Positions 48,655 through 56,843 are shown, counted from the stretch's first letter. The stretch: DNA of 64,000 bases from Allonocardiopsis opalescens (GCF_003002095.1 NZ_PVZC01000012.1:1-64000); one strand, 5' to 3'. Made by a program: numbers and translations. Notes: generated by a model not told the origin, from the sequence alone.

Positions 48655-49238
48655 GCTGGCACCGGCACAGCCGCGGCCCGCTGCGCGATCCGCTTCAGGT
48701 CCGCCTTGGGGAGGGTGATGGTCCCGAGGTGGGTCAGCCAGTGGCACCACACCGGCTCCAGCCCCGGGTTCCGCTGCCACTCGTCCTCGGACACATCGCT
48801 GCGGGTGTAGGCGGCGGTCCGCTCGGCGAGCGTCTGGAGGGTGGCGGCGGTGACCCAGCGGGCGTCCCGCGTCTCCCCCTTCTGTGGGCGGAGTGGGTAC
48901 CCCTCGAACACGGTGGCTTCGTAGATCCACCAGTAGTGCCCCGCCTCACCGGAGTGACCGTCCGGCAGGTACTGGGACGGGCCGCACCGGTTGGGACGCC
49001 ACCCCTCGGCGACGAGGCGGTAGTCACTGACCGTCTGCCCGACCTCCTCGCTGACTTCGAAGGTGAGCGCTTCCTCGGGGCCGTCGAACTCGTCGAAGAC
49101 GTGGCCGGCGACGGGCGCGACCCCGCTGGGTCCGTCGCCGTCGCGGGTGATGACGACGTACTCGGGGCCGTCGTCGCCGGGGCGGGTGATCAGGATTCCG
49201 ACGCTGTGCTGGTCGCAGCGCCACGGGTCCTTGGGCAC
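48651..49238 (-). CDS. Nudix-like hydrolase, 195 aa
   Basis: Strand HSVGILITRPGDDGPEYVVI, then a Nudix-type box GHVFDEFDGPEEALTFEVSE followed by EVGQTV; the REUxEE core is degenerate (FEVSEEVG), so catalysis is uncertain. WWIYEATVFEG and DARWVTAATLQTLAERTAAY complete the fold. GTG start is decided by AGGAGG 6 bases upstream; a longer ATG start at 49289 is less likely. Confidence 0.75.
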   Translation of the reverse strand: MPKDPWRCDQHSVGILITRPGDDGPEYVVITRDGDGPSGVAPVAGHVFDEFDGPEEALTFEVSEEVGQTVSDYRLVAEGWRPNRCGPSQYLPDGHSGEAGHYWWIYEATVFEGYPLRPQKGETRDARWVTAATLQTLAERTAAYTRSDVSEDEWQRNPGLEPVWCHWLTHLGTITLPKADLKRIAQRAAAVPVPA

Positions 49239-49321
49239 AGGATCCTCCTCACGGCGGCTGCCGTCGATGATGACGGCGCCCACCGACATGTGGGTGGGGG
49301 TGGACCGTCCGGTCCCCCCGT

Positions 49322-49344
49322 CCGCCCCACACACGTTGGGGCGG
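49322..49344 (-). terminator. Terminator after the multi-TM/HTH gene
   Basis: CCGCCCCA / TGGGGCGG stem with a 7-base loop, 18 bases beyond the stop of the leftward gene at 49362. Confidence 0.6.
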
Positions 49345-49361
49345 CGGAGGCACTGGCACGG

Positions 49362-50756
49362 TCAGTTGGTGCTGTCGGCGGACGTGGCCTCGGGCTCCGG
49401 TGAGGACTCCAGCCACTCCTTCACGTACCGGTCGACGGTCGACTTCGGCACTTCGGTGAGTCGGCTGATCTCTCCGAGCGTCATCTTGATTCCAGCCCGG
49501 CGAGCTTCCTCGAAGCGGGCAACGACGCGCTGCTTGCGCTCGTCCCAGTCGTCAGGGACGTAGTCCGGGATCTCGATTTCGGGGGTGTCCGACGTCTTGG
49601 TGGGACGCTTCGCCGACGCGGTCTTGGGACGGCTCGACGGCTTCCCGGCGGCCGGCTTGGGACGGTTGGTGGGACGGGGGGCACGGGCCGCGGTGGGACG
49701 CTCGGCCGGCGTCTCATCGGGCTCGGTGGGACGCGGCTGCGGCACCTCCGTGGGACGGTCCGCCAGCGTCTCGTGGGACGGTCCGGTGAGACGCCCCACG
49801 GGAATGGTTGGGACGGTCCCGTGGGACGTCCCATTCGGGGTGTGTGGGACGGGGGTGGGACGGTCGAATGGGACGGTCTCGGGCGCCGTCTCACGGGGCT
49901 CGTGGGACGCCTCTGTGGGACGGTCCGCCGCGTCGGCTGGGACGGTGCTGTGGGACGCCTTACCCGCCCGCCGTGGGACGGCCATGGTGTCTCGCTTCTC
50001 GGCAAGGTGCAGCAGCACGCTCGCCAACCCGAGCACCAGAACCGGCAGCACCGACACGAAGATCACCACCGGGGTGGGGGCGCTCGTCGGCTGGGATTCC
50101 AACGACAGCAAGTGGTAGGCGGCCTGCCCGACGGCGCCGATCACGAGGGACCCGATTGCGGAGCACCACGCGAAAAACCGGGCGCCACCAGTGACGATGC
50201 CGGACACGGCCACGTAGAGGGCGATCCCGGCGTAAGCCTCGATGCCGAGCGGGAGGGTGATCGACAGGTCCACGACGAGTCCGCCGCCGATGCCGGGCAG
50301 CAGGTTGACGGGGCCGAATCCGGCGAGGCGGCCGAGGCCGACCCAGCCGCCCCAGATGGCGACGAACGCGGATGCGGCGACGAGTCCGACGACGCCTCGG
50401 AGGGTGTAGAGGGTGCGCTTGCTGGGGCCGTGGGACGACCAAGCACCCGTCCCACGGGGCGTCTCGTTGCGGGCGGTGGGACGCGTCCCATCCGCTGTCC
50501 CATTCTGCGTCTCATCGGCCTGCGTGGGACGAGTCTCAGTGGCCGTCCCAGTGGGGGTGTGGGACGGCGTGTTGGGACGGTGTGGGGCGGTGCCGTTCGG
50601 CGGGTCGTGGGACGCCCCGTGGGACGGCTGAGCGGTGTCGGTGGGACGCCCCTGTGGGACGGCCGTGGGACGGCTGTCGGGGTGTCCCATGGGACGGTCG
50701 GCGGGACGCGCGAGCGCCGTCTGCGGGACGGTCCCGGGCGGCGTTTCGGCGGTCAT
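49362..50756 (-). CDS. DUF2637/SpdB2-like membrane protein with C-terminal HTH, 464 aa
   Basis: Low-complexity N-terminal 115 residues; a membrane core of about four segments (TLYTLRGVVGLVAASAFVAI; VVDLSITLPLGIEAYAGIAL; FFAWCSAIGSLVIGAVGQAA; PVVIFVSVLPVLVLGLASVL); a second low-complexity stretch (about 260-395); and a C-terminal HTH (KMTLGEISRLTEVPKSTVDR). DUF2637-type proteins accompany TraB/FtsK transfer genes in actinomycete plasmids and integrative elements and are likely intramycelial-spread proteins. The low-complexity parts are shaped by a DNA octamer, not a peptide repeat. GGAGATCC precedes the ATG. Confidence 0.8.
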   Translation of the reverse strand: MTAETPPGTVPQTALARPADRPMGHPDSRPTAVPQGRPTDTAQPSHGASHDPPNGTAPHRPNTPSHTPTGTATETRPTQADETQNGTADGTRPTARNETPRGTGAWSSHGPSKRTLYTLRGVVGLVAASAFVAIWGGWVGLGRLAGFGPVNLLPGIGGGLVVDLSITLPLGIEAYAGIALYVAVSGIVTGGARFFAWCSAIGSLVIGAVGQAAYHLLSLESQPTSAPTPVVIFVSVLPVLVLGLASVLLHLAEKRDTMAVPRRAGKASHSTVPADAADRPTEASHEPRETAPETVPFDRPTPVPHTPNGTSHGTVPTIPVGRLTGPSHETLADRPTEVPQPRPTEPDETPAERPTAARAPRPTNRPKPAAGKPSSRPKTASAKRPTKTSDTPEIEIPDYVPDDWDERKQRVVARFEEARRAGIKMTLGEISRLTEVPKSTVDRYVKEWLESSPEPEATSADSTN

Positions 50757-50823
50757 TTGGATCTCCAATCTGGGACGGTGCGGCGGTATCCCACAGGGGT
50801 CGGGTGGGACGGACGGTGGGACG
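49600..50823 (+). repeat. Array of about 24 GTGGGACG octamers, candidate translocase recognition (clt/TRS) locus
   Basis: Exact GTGGGACG copies on the + strand start at 49600, 49669, 49693, 49726, 49750, 49773, 49821, 49844, 49855, 49902, 49915, 49950, 49973, 50430, 50476, 50524, 50559, 50607, 50619, 50641, 50654, 50665, 50804 and 50816. The last two are non-coding. Only one exact inverted copy (50448) was seen. One-base variants (TTGGGACG, ATGGGACG) lie between. Copies use all three codon phases (11, 8 and 3), so selection acts on DNA. Confidence 0.75.
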
Positions 50824-50824
50824 G

Positions 50825-50923
50825 TCAGAAGGTGATGACGCCAAGGCCGACGAGCACGGCGAAGGCGAGGGCTGCGATCGAGCCGACGATGCCGATCAGG
50901 CCGAGAGTGGCTTCGAAGTCCAT
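50825..50923 (-). CDS. Single-TM micro-protein, 32 aa
   Basis: MDFEATLGLIGIVGSIAALA continuing FAVLVGLGVITF: one membrane span. AAGGAG precedes ATG by 7 bases. Tiny spread/transfer proteins of this kind occur beside spdB genes. Confidence 0.55.
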   Translation of the reverse strand: MDFEATLGLIGIVGSIAALAFAVLVGLGVITF

Positions 50924-50934
50924 GACGCTTCTCC

Positions 50935-51357
50935 TTAGCGGGAGCCGATGACGGTGATGGCGGCCGCAGCAGTCAGCGCGACCCGATGAAATGCCTGGTC
51001 AAGGTGCATTCGTCCACCTCGATCCCAGAACGGGCGCTTCCCGGCGGCGTCGACCAGGGCGAGGGAGTCCTGCTGCCGGTCCATGTAGTAGTGCGTCGCA
51101 GCGGACAGGGCCTGACCTGCGACGATGCTGGTTGGGTGCAGGCCCAGCTTGAAGACCTGGTTGGCGAGCAGGACAGCTGCGGTCGTGGTCGCGGTGTAGC
51201 TCGCGACGTGGCGGGCGCACGCGGCCGCTCCGTCGGCGCCGGGCTTGCCCTTGACCTGGGCGTCCTCGTCGCGCTGCACCCAGAAGTCGCCCGCCTCGTG
51301 GGCGACGTTGAGGGCGGCGAGGGTCGCGGCGAAGGCGGCGACTCGGGCGGGGTTCAC
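50935..51357 (-). CDS. Membrane-associated protein, DUF3307-like, 140 aa
   Basis: GTG 7 bases after AGGAGG. VAHEAGDFWVQRDEDAQVKG, ACARHVASYTATTTAAVLLA, AGQALSAATHYYMDRQQDSL and LDQAFHRVALTAAAAITVIG match small actinomycete plasmid/phage membrane proteins with conserved His and Asp (DUF3307-type). First gene of the three-gene unit that carries the octamer array. Confidence 0.65.
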   Translation of the reverse strand: MNPARVAAFAATLAALNVAHEAGDFWVQRDEDAQVKGKPGADGAAACARHVASYTATTTAAVLLANQVFKLGLHPTSIVAGQALSAATHYYMDRQQDSLALVDAAGKRPFWDRGGRMHLDQAFHRVALTAAAAITVIGSR

Positions 51358-51396
51358 TTCATCCTCCTGGTTGCTGTGTGTAAACCTGAACTATGG

Positions 51397-51541
51397 TTTG
51401 TCTCTTGTCTCACCCGGTCGCGGGAGAGGGGGTCTAGCGGCCTCTGAGGCGGCTATCTGACGGCTAAAATGCGGACGAATCGTGACAAATGGGGCGCGCG
51501 TGCTGAGACAACGGCAGGGTTTGTCTCAGCCCTTTGTCTCA
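51397..51541. promoter_or_regulatory. Operator region with repeated TTGTCTCA half-sites
   Basis: TTGTCTCA or one-base variants occur at 51398, 51405, 51521 and 51534, with the inverse TGAGACAA at 51504. Copies at 51502-51511 and 51521-51530 form a perfect 10-base inverted repeat (GCTGAGACAA / TTGTCTCAGC). It lies between the FtsK-type gene and the membrane-protein unit. It could be a regulator-binding region, and the big inverted repeat may also terminate the FtsK transcript. Confidence 0.55.
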
Positions 51542-51558
51542 CTACGGAGAGTCACATG

Positions 51559-53775
51559 TCAGGCGGCACGGCGCTCCCACAGGCCACGCTGACCCGCCAC
51601 CAACCGCACCGTCCCCGCCTCCGCCAGCTCGTCCAGCGCCCGGTTCACGGTGGCCCGAGAGCAGCCGAGTTCGGCCCGAACCGCAGCCTCGATGTCGCCG
51701 CGACGCTGTGGACCGGCTGCGAGCACAGCGAGGATCGCGTCGCGGGCACGGTCCCGATCCGACTGGTCAACCTCGACGAAATCGGCGACGTTCGGGAACG
51801 CCACCACCACACCCGCCGACGGACGAGGGGCGACCGACGACCCTTCGCCGAACAGCAGCTCGCGGACCCCGAGCTTGCCGCCGAGGAACGCCGTCACCGC
51901 GTGCGCATCCTCAGCAGCCCGCTGCTCAGCGGACCGGTCGTGGCGCCGCGAGTACACCCCACCCAACGCGAGGTCCACCGCGCGGGCGGCCTCAGGCTCC
52001 AGGGTCAGCGACGGCCCGACCGCCTGGATAAGGGCGCCGAGGTCTTCGTGGTAGCCGGCACGCCACATCGCGCGCCGCGCCTCCACGCTCCCCTCGTTGG
52101 TGGTCTCGTTCGCGGCGATGCCGTACCCGCCACCCCGAGGAAGCTCAGTCACGCTCATCGGCGCCTTGGGGGCGATGGCGCCCCCGATCGCGTCCTGGGA
52201 GTACATGAGCGCCACGTTCGCGCTGAACAGGTTTCCCCTGATCACGCGCCCGGGGTTGCCGTCGCCGCCGAACGCGCCCATCCCCGTGTCCTGCGACGCC
52301 GCGATGACCGCGACACCGCACTTGCGGCCGATGCGGGTGAGTTCGTTGACGAGTTCGGCGTTGGTCCAGGTGCCGAGTCCGGCCGGGTCGGCATCCTCGT
52401 CGAGGTGCTGTGCCTGCGGGTCGATCCGCCGGTAGTCCGACAGGATCGTCATGTGCGACTCATCCAGGATCAGCACCAGGCCCGGCCTGGACGGTGTGGG
52501 GGTGAAGCCCTTGCGGCGCATGGCGCGGTTGGTGCGCATCCGAACCCGCAGCACGATCACCGCCGCCTCCAGGGCGATGCGGCGCAGTTCAGCGGTGGCG
52601 GAGGCATCCCAGTCGGCGGTGTCCTGGAGTGCGGGCTGGGTACCCTCCTGCCCGTCGACGTACCAGTAGATCGTGCACCCCGACATCCGCATGCCGAGCG
52701 CGAGCAGGTTCAGCAACTCGCTCTTGCCGGACTTCTGGGCGCCGAACAGATACCCACCGAGCAGGCTGTTGGGACGGTACAGGCCCCAGGTGTGCATGCC
52801 GACCCCATCGGAGTGGGGGCCGACGGTGATGTCCCCGGTCTCCGGGTCGTAGACGGGATGCCCCATGATCGTGGGCACCCCATCGACGACATCGACGGGC
52901 ACGATTCCGGCGGTGGGGGAGGAGTCGGTGATCCGCAGCAGCGCCAACTGCGGAGACTCCGAATCGTGCGGACCGACCGTGATCATCCGCTTGGGGACGT
53001 TCAGGGCGACACTGATCTCCGCCACCATGTGCTCCAGAGCCTCCAGACCCCGACCGGTGGGCTTGAAGTGGATGGTCCACTCCCGGCCGTACTCGGTCTT
53101 GGCCTGGTCCGACAGCCAACTCCCGGACGCGGCGCCGTTGCGGGAGCCGATGTGCTCGGCCCACAGCGCCGCGATGTCGTCCACCTGCACGGTGGACGAC
53201 ATCGCGGGGGTCTGCGGGTGGTGGCCGATGCGGTGGATGCGCCACCAGTGCGCCGCCAGCACATACACCCCCACCAGCCCCGAAGAGGCCAACACCTCCC
53301 ACTGGTCGGTGAGCGCGGCGGCGATGAGCCACACCCACGCCGCGGCACCGACGAGCAGCGCCCGCAGCGGGTGCTCCCGCAGCCACACCCCGGCCTCCAG
53401 CAGCCAGCCCTTCTCGGCGCGGCGGATGAGCGCGATCGTGGTCGAGATGGCCAGCGCGGTACCGGCCGAGGTGACGAAGGCGTTCGCTTCGGCGAGCAGG
53501 GCGAGTTCCTGGATCAGCCCGATCGCGGCGACGGCGCCGGCCGCGAGCCACGGCTGGTACTGGAGACGCAGCCGACGCCGCATGGACTCCTCGTCCACCT
53601 GCCGCAGCCGGACGAATGCCTCACGGGCGCGCACGTGCGCGGGCAGCCGCTCGGACACCGCCTGCTCGACGGGCGCGCGCTGCTTCGTCTTCGCGGCGCG
53701 AGTCGACGCACGCCGCAGGTCACGCTGGAAATCTCCGATCAGGTCGTCGACCTGGCGGCGGGTCGTGGTCGCCAT
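51559..53775 (-). CDS. FtsK/SpoIIIE-type DNA translocase (TraB-like), 738 aa
   Basis: Hexameric ATPase expected to move double-stranded DNA, the mode of conjugation in Streptomyces. N-terminal coiled region, TM pairs at about 75-115 and 138-176, then a motor domain: Walker A GAQKSGKS (345-352), Walker B LVLILDES (433-440), and a VAVIAASQDTGMGAFGG motif. The last 65 residues are a winged helix (AILAVLAAGPQRRGDIEAAV; GCSRATVNRALDELAEAG), in the place of the gamma/TRS-reading domain. ATG with GGAGG upstream. The octamer array lies about 0.75 kb beyond its stop. Confidence 0.88.
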   Translation of the reverse strand: MATTTRRQVDDLIGDFQRDLRRASTRAAKTKQRAPVEQAVSERLPAHVRAREAFVRLRQVDEESMRRRLRLQYQPWLAAGAVAAIGLIQELALLAEANAFVTSAGTALAISTTIALIRRAEKGWLLEAGVWLREHPLRALLVGAAAWVWLIAAALTDQWEVLASSGLVGVYVLAAHWWRIHRIGHHPQTPAMSSTVQVDDIAALWAEHIGSRNGAASGSWLSDQAKTEYGREWTIHFKPTGRGLEALEHMVAEISVALNVPKRMITVGPHDSESPQLALLRITDSSPTAGIVPVDVVDGVPTIMGHPVYDPETGDITVGPHSDGVGMHTWGLYRPNSLLGGYLFGAQKSGKSELLNLLALGMRMSGCTIYWYVDGQEGTQPALQDTADWDASATAELRRIALEAAVIVLRVRMRTNRAMRRKGFTPTPSRPGLVLILDESHMTILSDYRRIDPQAQHLDEDADPAGLGTWTNAELVNELTRIGRKCGVAVIAASQDTGMGAFGGDGNPGRVIRGNLFSANVALMYSQDAIGGAIAPKAPMSVTELPRGGGYGIAANETTNEGSVEARRAMWRAGYHEDLGALIQAVGPSLTLEPEAARAVDLALGGVYSRRHDRSAEQRAAEDAHAVTAFLGGKLGVRELLFGEGSSVAPRPSAGVVVAFPNVADFVEVDQSDRDRARDAILAVLAAGPQRRGDIEAAVRAELGCSRATVNRALDELAEAGTVRLVAGQRGLWERRAA

Positions 53776-53881
53776 GACACCTCCCTGGATTCGTTCGTGG
53801 TGGTCGGCTCGCAGCCCGCCCGAGCGGTGGCATCTCGGGCGAGGTGCCAGCCGGGCGCCCGCAGGGGGCGCACCGGATGGG

Positions 53882-54151
53882 TCAGTCGGCGGTGAGGAAC
53901 TTCTTGTCGCCCGCGTCAGGGAACGCGGTGTAGGCGTCATCAACGCCCTTCATCCGCTGCAACTCGGATTCGGAGGCGCCAGCGATCCGGTACATCCGGG
54001 CGGCGCTGTCCTGCAGCTGGGTGTACTTGGCCAGGATCGACTGGCCGACCTGGCCCCGTCGCATCGCCTCCACGGCCTGGTCCAGGCTGACCATGTTCGA
54101 CTTCGTCTCCAGCCGCAGGTTGGTGGTGAGAGACATCGCGTCCTGATACAT
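53882..54151 (-). CDS. Small helical protein, paralogue of upstream gene's C-terminus, 89 aa
   Basis: MRRGQVGQSILAKYTQLQDS and DDAYTAFPDAGDKKFLT parallel MRQGGVGQAAILRFEQAAAE and DAYEAAPNAGNKQWFT in the neighbouring 294-aa protein, indicating a partial duplication. AGGGGG precedes the ATG. Unknown function in the transfer-like operon. Confidence 0.65.
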   Translation of the reverse strand: MYQDAMSLTTNLRLETKSNMVSLDQAVEAMRRGQVGQSILAKYTQLQDSAARMYRIAGASESELQRMKGVDDAYTAFPDAGDKKFLTAD

Positions 54152-54152
54152 G

Positions 54153-55037
54153 TCAGACCCCCTGCTGCTGGCTGGTGAACCACTGCTTGTTGCCGGCATT
54201 GGGCGCCGCCTCGTAGGCGTCGCGCACCACGAGCTGCTTCTCGCAGAGTTCGACAGCCTCCGCCGCGAGGGCGGTGAAATGCTCGGCCTCGGCGGCGGCC
54301 TGCTCGAATCGGAGGATGGCGGCCTGCCCGACGCCTCCCTGCCGCATCTGGGCAGCCTGCTCTTCGAGCTTCTGCTGCTGCTTCTGGGCGGTTGCGTGGA
54401 GGGCTCGGGTGTAGCGGGTGGCCCCCTGGAGGCCCAATACCTCGGTGGCGTTCGGATCGGCCATGTCGTCTCCCTCGATGGTTGGGTTGCGGCGGAACTG
54501 GAGAACGTTCGTGCCAGCCGGTGGGGTCGGCTGCTCGTGGGCGGGGACGGCGCTGGCCTTAGGCCATACGGGCTCCGTCTTCGGGGTGGGATTCTGATCA
54601 GCGTTCGGCACGGACTCGGGCTTCGGCTGCGCGTCGTCCGCCGCAGGCTCAGGAGTGGTCGGCGCCGGAGCCGACTCCGGCTTCGCCTCTTCCTGCTTGC
54701 GCTTCGCCGGCTCGCCGGCCTTCGCCTCTCCGTCGGGACCGAGGGCATCGCTGGCCTTGGCTTTGATGTGCTCCCACACCTCGCGCCGCTCCGCGTGCCG
54801 CTTCTCCCGCCGGGCACGCGCCTTCGCCGACCGCTCCGGATATTTCTCCGCCATCTCCTGCCACTTGGTGTCCCACACGGTCCACAGGTAGCCGCTCATG
54901 GCTCCCTGCTTCGCCTGCTTGGGTGCGCGCGGCGGGAGCGGCGGCTTGGCCTTGCGGTACTCGGTCACCGCGTTGATCGTCCCGGGGATGTCCCGGAAGA
55001 TCATGACGACGGCGATGAGGATCGACAGCTCAACCAT
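54153..55037 (-). CDS. Membrane-anchored linker protein, 294 aa
   Basis: Short N-terminal hydrophobic segment (ELSILIAVVMIFRDIPGTI), a basic helical part (SAKARARREKRHAERREVWE), a long Pro/Glu/Ala spacer (about 110-170) and a C-terminal helical domain shared with the next gene. Looks like a membrane-tethered adaptor of the transfer apparatus; inferred from context. Confidence 0.6.
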   Translation of the reverse strand: MVELSILIAVVMIFRDIPGTINAVTEYRKAKPPLPPRAPKQAKQGAMSGYLWTVWDTKWQEMAEKYPERSAKARARREKRHAERREVWEHIKAKASDALGPDGEAKAGEPAKRKQEEAKPESAPAPTTPEPAADDAQPKPESVPNADQNPTPKTEPVWPKASAVPAHEQPTPPAGTNVLQFRRNPTIEGDDMADPNATEVLGLQGATRYTRALHATAQKQQQKLEEQAAQMRQGGVGQAAILRFEQAAAEAEHFTALAAEAVELCEKQLVVRDAYEAAPNAGNKQWFTSQQQGV

Positions 55038-55043
55038 GGCTGA

Positions 55044-55478
55044 TCACACCCCGCCGATCAGCGTCATCAGCATCGTCTGACCTGCGTCCGTAGCCGCCCC
55101 GGTGAACTGGTCACCCATCAGGCCGAGCTGGCCGCCCGTGGCGAGCAGCAGGGTGGGGATCACCAGAGCCATGGACTTCGCCATCCCGTCCGGGCGACCG
55201 TCGACCAGGTCCACCACGATCAGGACGACCCCGATGAACGCGGCGACCCCGACCAGTGCCAGCGGCGCGCCGACCATCTGGAGGACCATGTCGAGCAGCC
55301 ATCGGGTCCAGTCGCCGAGGAACGTCATCGCCACGGCGCATCCGGCGATGACGGCGCACACGAACGCGCCCCACTGGGCCTGGCTGCGGAATTTCCGGAC
55401 GCGGCCGAGGACCCACATGAGTCCGAAGAAGGCGATCGCGACCACGAGCATCGTCGAGTTGAAGAGGAACGAGAGCAT
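55044..55478 (-). CDS. Integral membrane protein, about four TM, 144 aa
   Basis: TM segments near 5-25 (FNSTMLVVAIAFFGLMWVL), 37-57 (WGAFVCAVIAGCAVAMTFL), 75-97 (APLALVGVAAFIGVVLIVVD) and 108-128. GGAGGTG lies 7 bases ahead of the ATG. Fits a transfer-channel or spread component. Confidence 0.65.
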   Translation of the reverse strand: MLSFLFNSTMLVVAIAFFGLMWVLGRVRKFRSQAQWGAFVCAVIAGCAVAMTFLGDWTRWLLDMVLQMVGAPLALVGVAAFIGVVLIVVDLVDGRPDGMAKSMALVIPTLLLATGGQLGLMGDQFTGAATDAGQTMLMTLIGGV

Positions 55479-55500
55479 TCTGAACACCTCCTCCGGAGGG

Positions 55501-55884
55501 CTAGGTGGTGACCAGCGGCGACAGGAGCACGCTGGCGATGGAACGGATGAACGGGATCTGCCACAGGCAGACCAGGAGAACGAGGGTGGCGATGGCACGG
55601 GACGGACGTTCGGCGAGCCACGCCAGGTAGTAGGCGCCCGCGGTCACGGGGATCGCGACGAGGCGCCCGTACCAGACTCCGGCGGTGCGGGCGCGGCCAG
55701 TGGCGCTGGTCCAGTCACCCTTGGTGGCGTAGGTGTGGATATCGCGGAGGCTCGGGCGGCTCTCAGCCCAAATCTCCGGCGGCGTCCACGTGGCGACCAC
55801 GCCGCGGGCGCGGTCCTTGAGGCCCGGCTTGGCCTGCTGCTGCTCGTGGACCTTCTCAGGCGCAGTGGACGCGGCGCTGTTCAT
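55501..55884 (-). CDS. Membrane protein of transfer-like operon, 127 aa
   Basis: Soluble N-terminal half (KPGLKDRARGVVATWTPPEI; SLRDIHTYATKGDW), then hydrophobic segments (LVAIPVTAGAYYLAWLAE; IATLVLLVCLWQIPF). Resembles SpdB-type proteins in layout. ATGA coupling with the upstream gene. Confidence 0.6.
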   Translation of the reverse strand: MNSAASTAPEKVHEQQQAKPGLKDRARGVVATWTPPEIWAESRPSLRDIHTYATKGDWTSATGRARTAGVWYGRLVAIPVTAGAYYLAWLAERPSRAIATLVLLVCLWQIPFIRSIASVLLSPLVTT

Positions 55885-56171
55885 CGGACGCCCACAACTT
55901 CAGAGGCCCGCACCCACACCTCGGGATCCTCGGGCCGGTCGTCGATCTGGAGTAGCGCCCAGGTGCCGGAGTAGCGGTCGTCAAGCTCGGCGATCACCGC
56001 GTCCCGACCGTCGTAGCGGACCCGGGTGCCGACCGCGTCGGGCCGGCGCCGCACCGCGAGGGGCCGGAGGGTGAGGGTGTAGCGGTCTGACAGCCACCCG
56101 TGGACGCCGAACAGCGCCCCGGCCACTGCGGTGAGGAGGATGCCGGGCGTGAACAGGTCGAAGAGGTCCAT
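55881..56171 (-). CDS. Membrane-linked hypothetical protein, 96 aa
   Basis: TM at residues 8-25 (PGILLTAVAGALFGVHGW), followed by a small beta domain (VGTRVRYDGRDAVIAELD; WALLQIDDRPEDPEVWV). TGATG overlap decides the start. Confidence 0.55.
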   Translation of the reverse strand: MDLFDLFTPGILLTAVAGALFGVHGWLSDRYTLTLRPLAVRRRPDAVGTRVRYDGRDAVIAELDDRYSGTWALLQIDDRPEDPEVWVRASEVVGVR

Positions 56172-56377
56172 CAGGCTGCCCACCCTCCGAACTCGTCGGC
56201 CGTCTCAGCGGCCAGCTGGTCGACGCGGGCGGTGGTGGCGATAGCGAGTCGGTTGGTGGTGTCGCGGGCTTCGGCTGCGAGCTGGTCGACACGGGCCTGG
56301 ACGGCGATGTCACGGCTGCGGGTCCCGACACCGACGAACCGGATGACCTGTTCGTCGCTGCGGGGTACGGTGCTCAC
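56171..56377 (-). CDS. Helical protein with internal repeat, 68 aa
   Basis: ARVDQLAAEARDTTNRLAIA followed by a second TARVDQLAAETAD: a duplicated 10-residue unit in an amphipathic helix, likely a coiled coil. AAGGAG before GTG. Confidence 0.55.
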   Translation of the reverse strand: MSTVPRSDEQVIRFVGVGTRSRDIAVQARVDQLAAEARDTTNRLAIATTARVDQLAAETADEFGGWAA

Positions 56378-56454
56378 GAGACTGCTCCTTCCTTTGCTGG
56401 TGTGTGCGGATCTCAACTGGCCCTGGGTGGCGGTGATGGCGCCCCCGGGGCCGC

Positions 56455-56652
56455 TTAGTGGCGGCTGCGGGTCCATTTCTCGCCGGACCCCTTGCAGGCC
56501 GTGCAGGCCAGCCAGCCCTTCGCCCCGGGGCTGTAGTAGCGGGCCGCCCGGAGACGTGCGGCGCTCCGAGGGTGGGTGGTCGGGTCAAGGCTGGTCACGT
56601 AGGTGCCGCACGCCCCGTTGCAGGTTGGGCATTTCTCGCGGGTGACGGTCAT
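56455..56652 (-). CDS. Small zinc-finger protein, 65 aa
   Basis: REKCPTCNGACGTYV and LACTACKGSGEKWTR: two CxxC pairs like a DnaJ-type finger. ATGA coupling. Unknown. Confidence 0.65.
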   Translation of the reverse strand: MTVTREKCPTCNGACGTYVTSLDPTTHPRSAARLRAARYYSPGAKGWLACTACKGSGEKWTRSRH

Positions 56653-56843
56653 CGGATGTCCCCCTTCTGGGTTTTGCCGTAGAACCCGTCGGTTGGGTCG
56701 GTGGTGTGGGAGCGGTGGACGCGCCACCCGTCGGCCGTGACGACCAGTGGGTTCTTCGGGCTTTCTTCGTGTCCGCAGGCGGAACAGACGTGGCGGAGTC
56801 CCCGGTGGTCGCGGTCCTGCTGCTGCTGGGAGATCCAGTTCAC
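56649..56843 (-). CDS. Small zinc-finger protein, 64 aa
   Basis: GTG start with AGGAAGG upstream. HVCSACGHEESPKNPLVVTA gives one Cys pair; YGKTQKGDIR at the end. Common actinophage/plasmid type; unknown role. Confidence 0.55.
   Translation of the reverse strand: MNWISQQQQDRDHRGLRHVCSACGHEESPKNPLVVTADGWRVHRSHTTDPTDGFYGKTQKGDIR

Noticed and set aside
49362-50756. The RPT/SH/VP-rich segments as a true protein repeat
   Set aside because: The amino-acid pattern changes with codon phase while the DNA octamer stays constant, so the repeat is at DNA level.
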